NCBI GenBank assembly: GCA_030640395.1
Contig: DAOWJK010000011.1
Location: 1-38,390, forward strand
Direction of reading: 5' to 3'
Source of the DNA: Nanobdellota archaeon
GTDB taxonomy: Archaea; Nanobdellota; Nanobdellia; Pacearchaeales; GW2011-AR1
DNA length: 38,390 bases
Below, in pieces: positions 37,910-38,390 of the stretch. Numbering within the stretch: position 1 is the first letter of the stretch; the number at the start of each line of letters is the position of its first letter. The position numbers and the translations under genes were made by a program. The notes beneath the pieces were generated by a model, which did not search any database, had not been told where the DNA came from, and worked only from the letters and a program-made list of their open reading frames with translations.

Positions 37910-37937
37910 TTGTTCGAAACTGAAATTTCGGACAAAT
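37910..37937. promoter_or_regulatory. Inverted repeat upstream of deoxyhypusine synthase
   Basis: Arms TTTGTTCGAAA and TTTCGGACAAA (10 of 11 pairs) surround CTGAAA, 37-64 bp before the start codon. It could be an operator or a leader hairpin. The rest of the gap to 38152 shows only A/T-rich sequence with a possible TTTTTAAAC box for the next gene. Confidence 0.45.
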
Positions 37938-38152
37938 GAAAATTCTTGAATTTACTTTGATTTTCTTTTTTCATATTATTAATCTAAAATTTAATAAGGC
38001 AGAACTATTTTTATAAAATCGGTATTGCCAAACTCTCGCTAAACCATTGAATATTCATATTTTTTAAAAAATAAATTAGTTTTTAAGACTTTCTAAAAGT
38101 TATATTCCAGTATCAAAATCTTTTTAAACAAAAATCCCCAAGAAATATTACA

Positions 38153-38356
38153 ATGAATAAATGGATTGAACTCTTGGTTGGATTAATCTTAGTAAACGCC
38201 GTGATATTCTTTGCATGGTTTTCAGGTGAATGGTTCGGAGCATTCTGGAACTTCAAGCACGCCACATGGGAATTTCTCAAAGGCGGAGTAGTCTGGCTCT
38301 TATTAATGATAGGTTTTCTTTTGATTGTTTTGGGAATTAGCGATTTGAAAGATTAA
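38153..38356 (+). CDS. Small two-span membrane protein
   Basis: The 67-residue product has two hydrophobic segments at about residues 6-24 (ELLVGLILVNAVIFFAWFS) and 44-62 (GGVVWLLLMIGFLLIVLGI), joined by an aromatic loop (GEWFGAFWNFKHATWEF). I know no family with a defined role. A TTTTTAAAC box about 25 nt before the ATG supports transcription from this point. It lies near the window's right edge and is complete. Confidence 0.65.
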   Translation: MNKWIELLVGLILVNAVIFFAWFSGEWFGAFWNFKHATWEFLKGGVVWLLLMIGFLLIVLGISDLKD

Positions 38357-38390
38357 TTTTAATTCTAAAGTATCCACTATGAATTAAAAA

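Overview
This AT-rich window is archaeal. It carries aIF2-beta, aIF1A, a KH-domain Krr1/Dim2-like protein, an archaeal-type AspRS, GatD/GatE, deoxyhypusine synthase, a Taw3-type wyosine enzyme, TrmB and Lrp regulators, and TATA-like boxes about 25 nt before leaderless starts. Compact genes, many small orphan proteins, both GatCAB and GatDE, and cysteine-rich surface proteins suggest a DPANN archaeon of the Woesearchaeota/Pacearchaeota type. That placement is inference from gene content, not a phylogeny.

Layout. 1-3.6 kb: a partial membrane protein, then a translation block (aIF2-beta, DUF5679 zinc ribbon, DUF424, aIF1A, KH protein, tRNA-Asn). 3.7-9.1 kb: nitroreductase, ftsZ with a palindrome in its promoter, a secreted papain-like protease with a DUF333 partner, and a divergent ribbon-helix-helix regulator with two operator-like sites. 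9-14.4 kb: taw3, an odd HAD protein, TrmB, a metallo-beta-lactamase-fold hydrolase, and a small gene enclosed by 41-bp direct repeats next to a Nudix gene. 14.5-28.1 kb: gatA, a UMPH-1-like nucleotidase, probable gatC, a phosphoesterase, aspS, a RelE-like toxin-antitoxin pair, gatE, gatD and gatB. 28.2-38.4 kb: a secreted protein with a thrombospondin type 1-like module, tRNA-Arg, a membrane-anchored trypsin-like protease, proS, a candidate small RNA, a DHH phosphoesterase, a fold-III PLP decarboxylase, a double-HTH Lrp regulator and deoxyhypusine synthase.

How they fit: an archaeal-type AspRS, tRNA-Asn and GatCAB would make Asn-tRNA by transamidation, and GatDE would make Gln-tRNA. Most of the rest serves initiation, tRNA modification, eIF5A modification, division and surface proteolysis.

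The most notable observation is a family of short palindromic elements inserted in frame inside conserved protein-coding genes. Seven copies lie in six genes (taw3, the MBL hydrolase, gatA twice, gatE, the DHH phosphoesterase and the PLP decarboxylase). In coding orientation each has a small hairpin, CACC-loop-GGTG in most copies, then TACCC, a variable often palindromic middle, and a GGGCA end. The copies are read in two different reading frames, so nucleic-acid structure rather than peptide sequence is what is conserved. They resemble the Rickettsia palindromic elements in behaviour. A second, unrelated composite repeat occurs twice between genes (near 1.4 and 29.5 kb) with paired changes in its stems.
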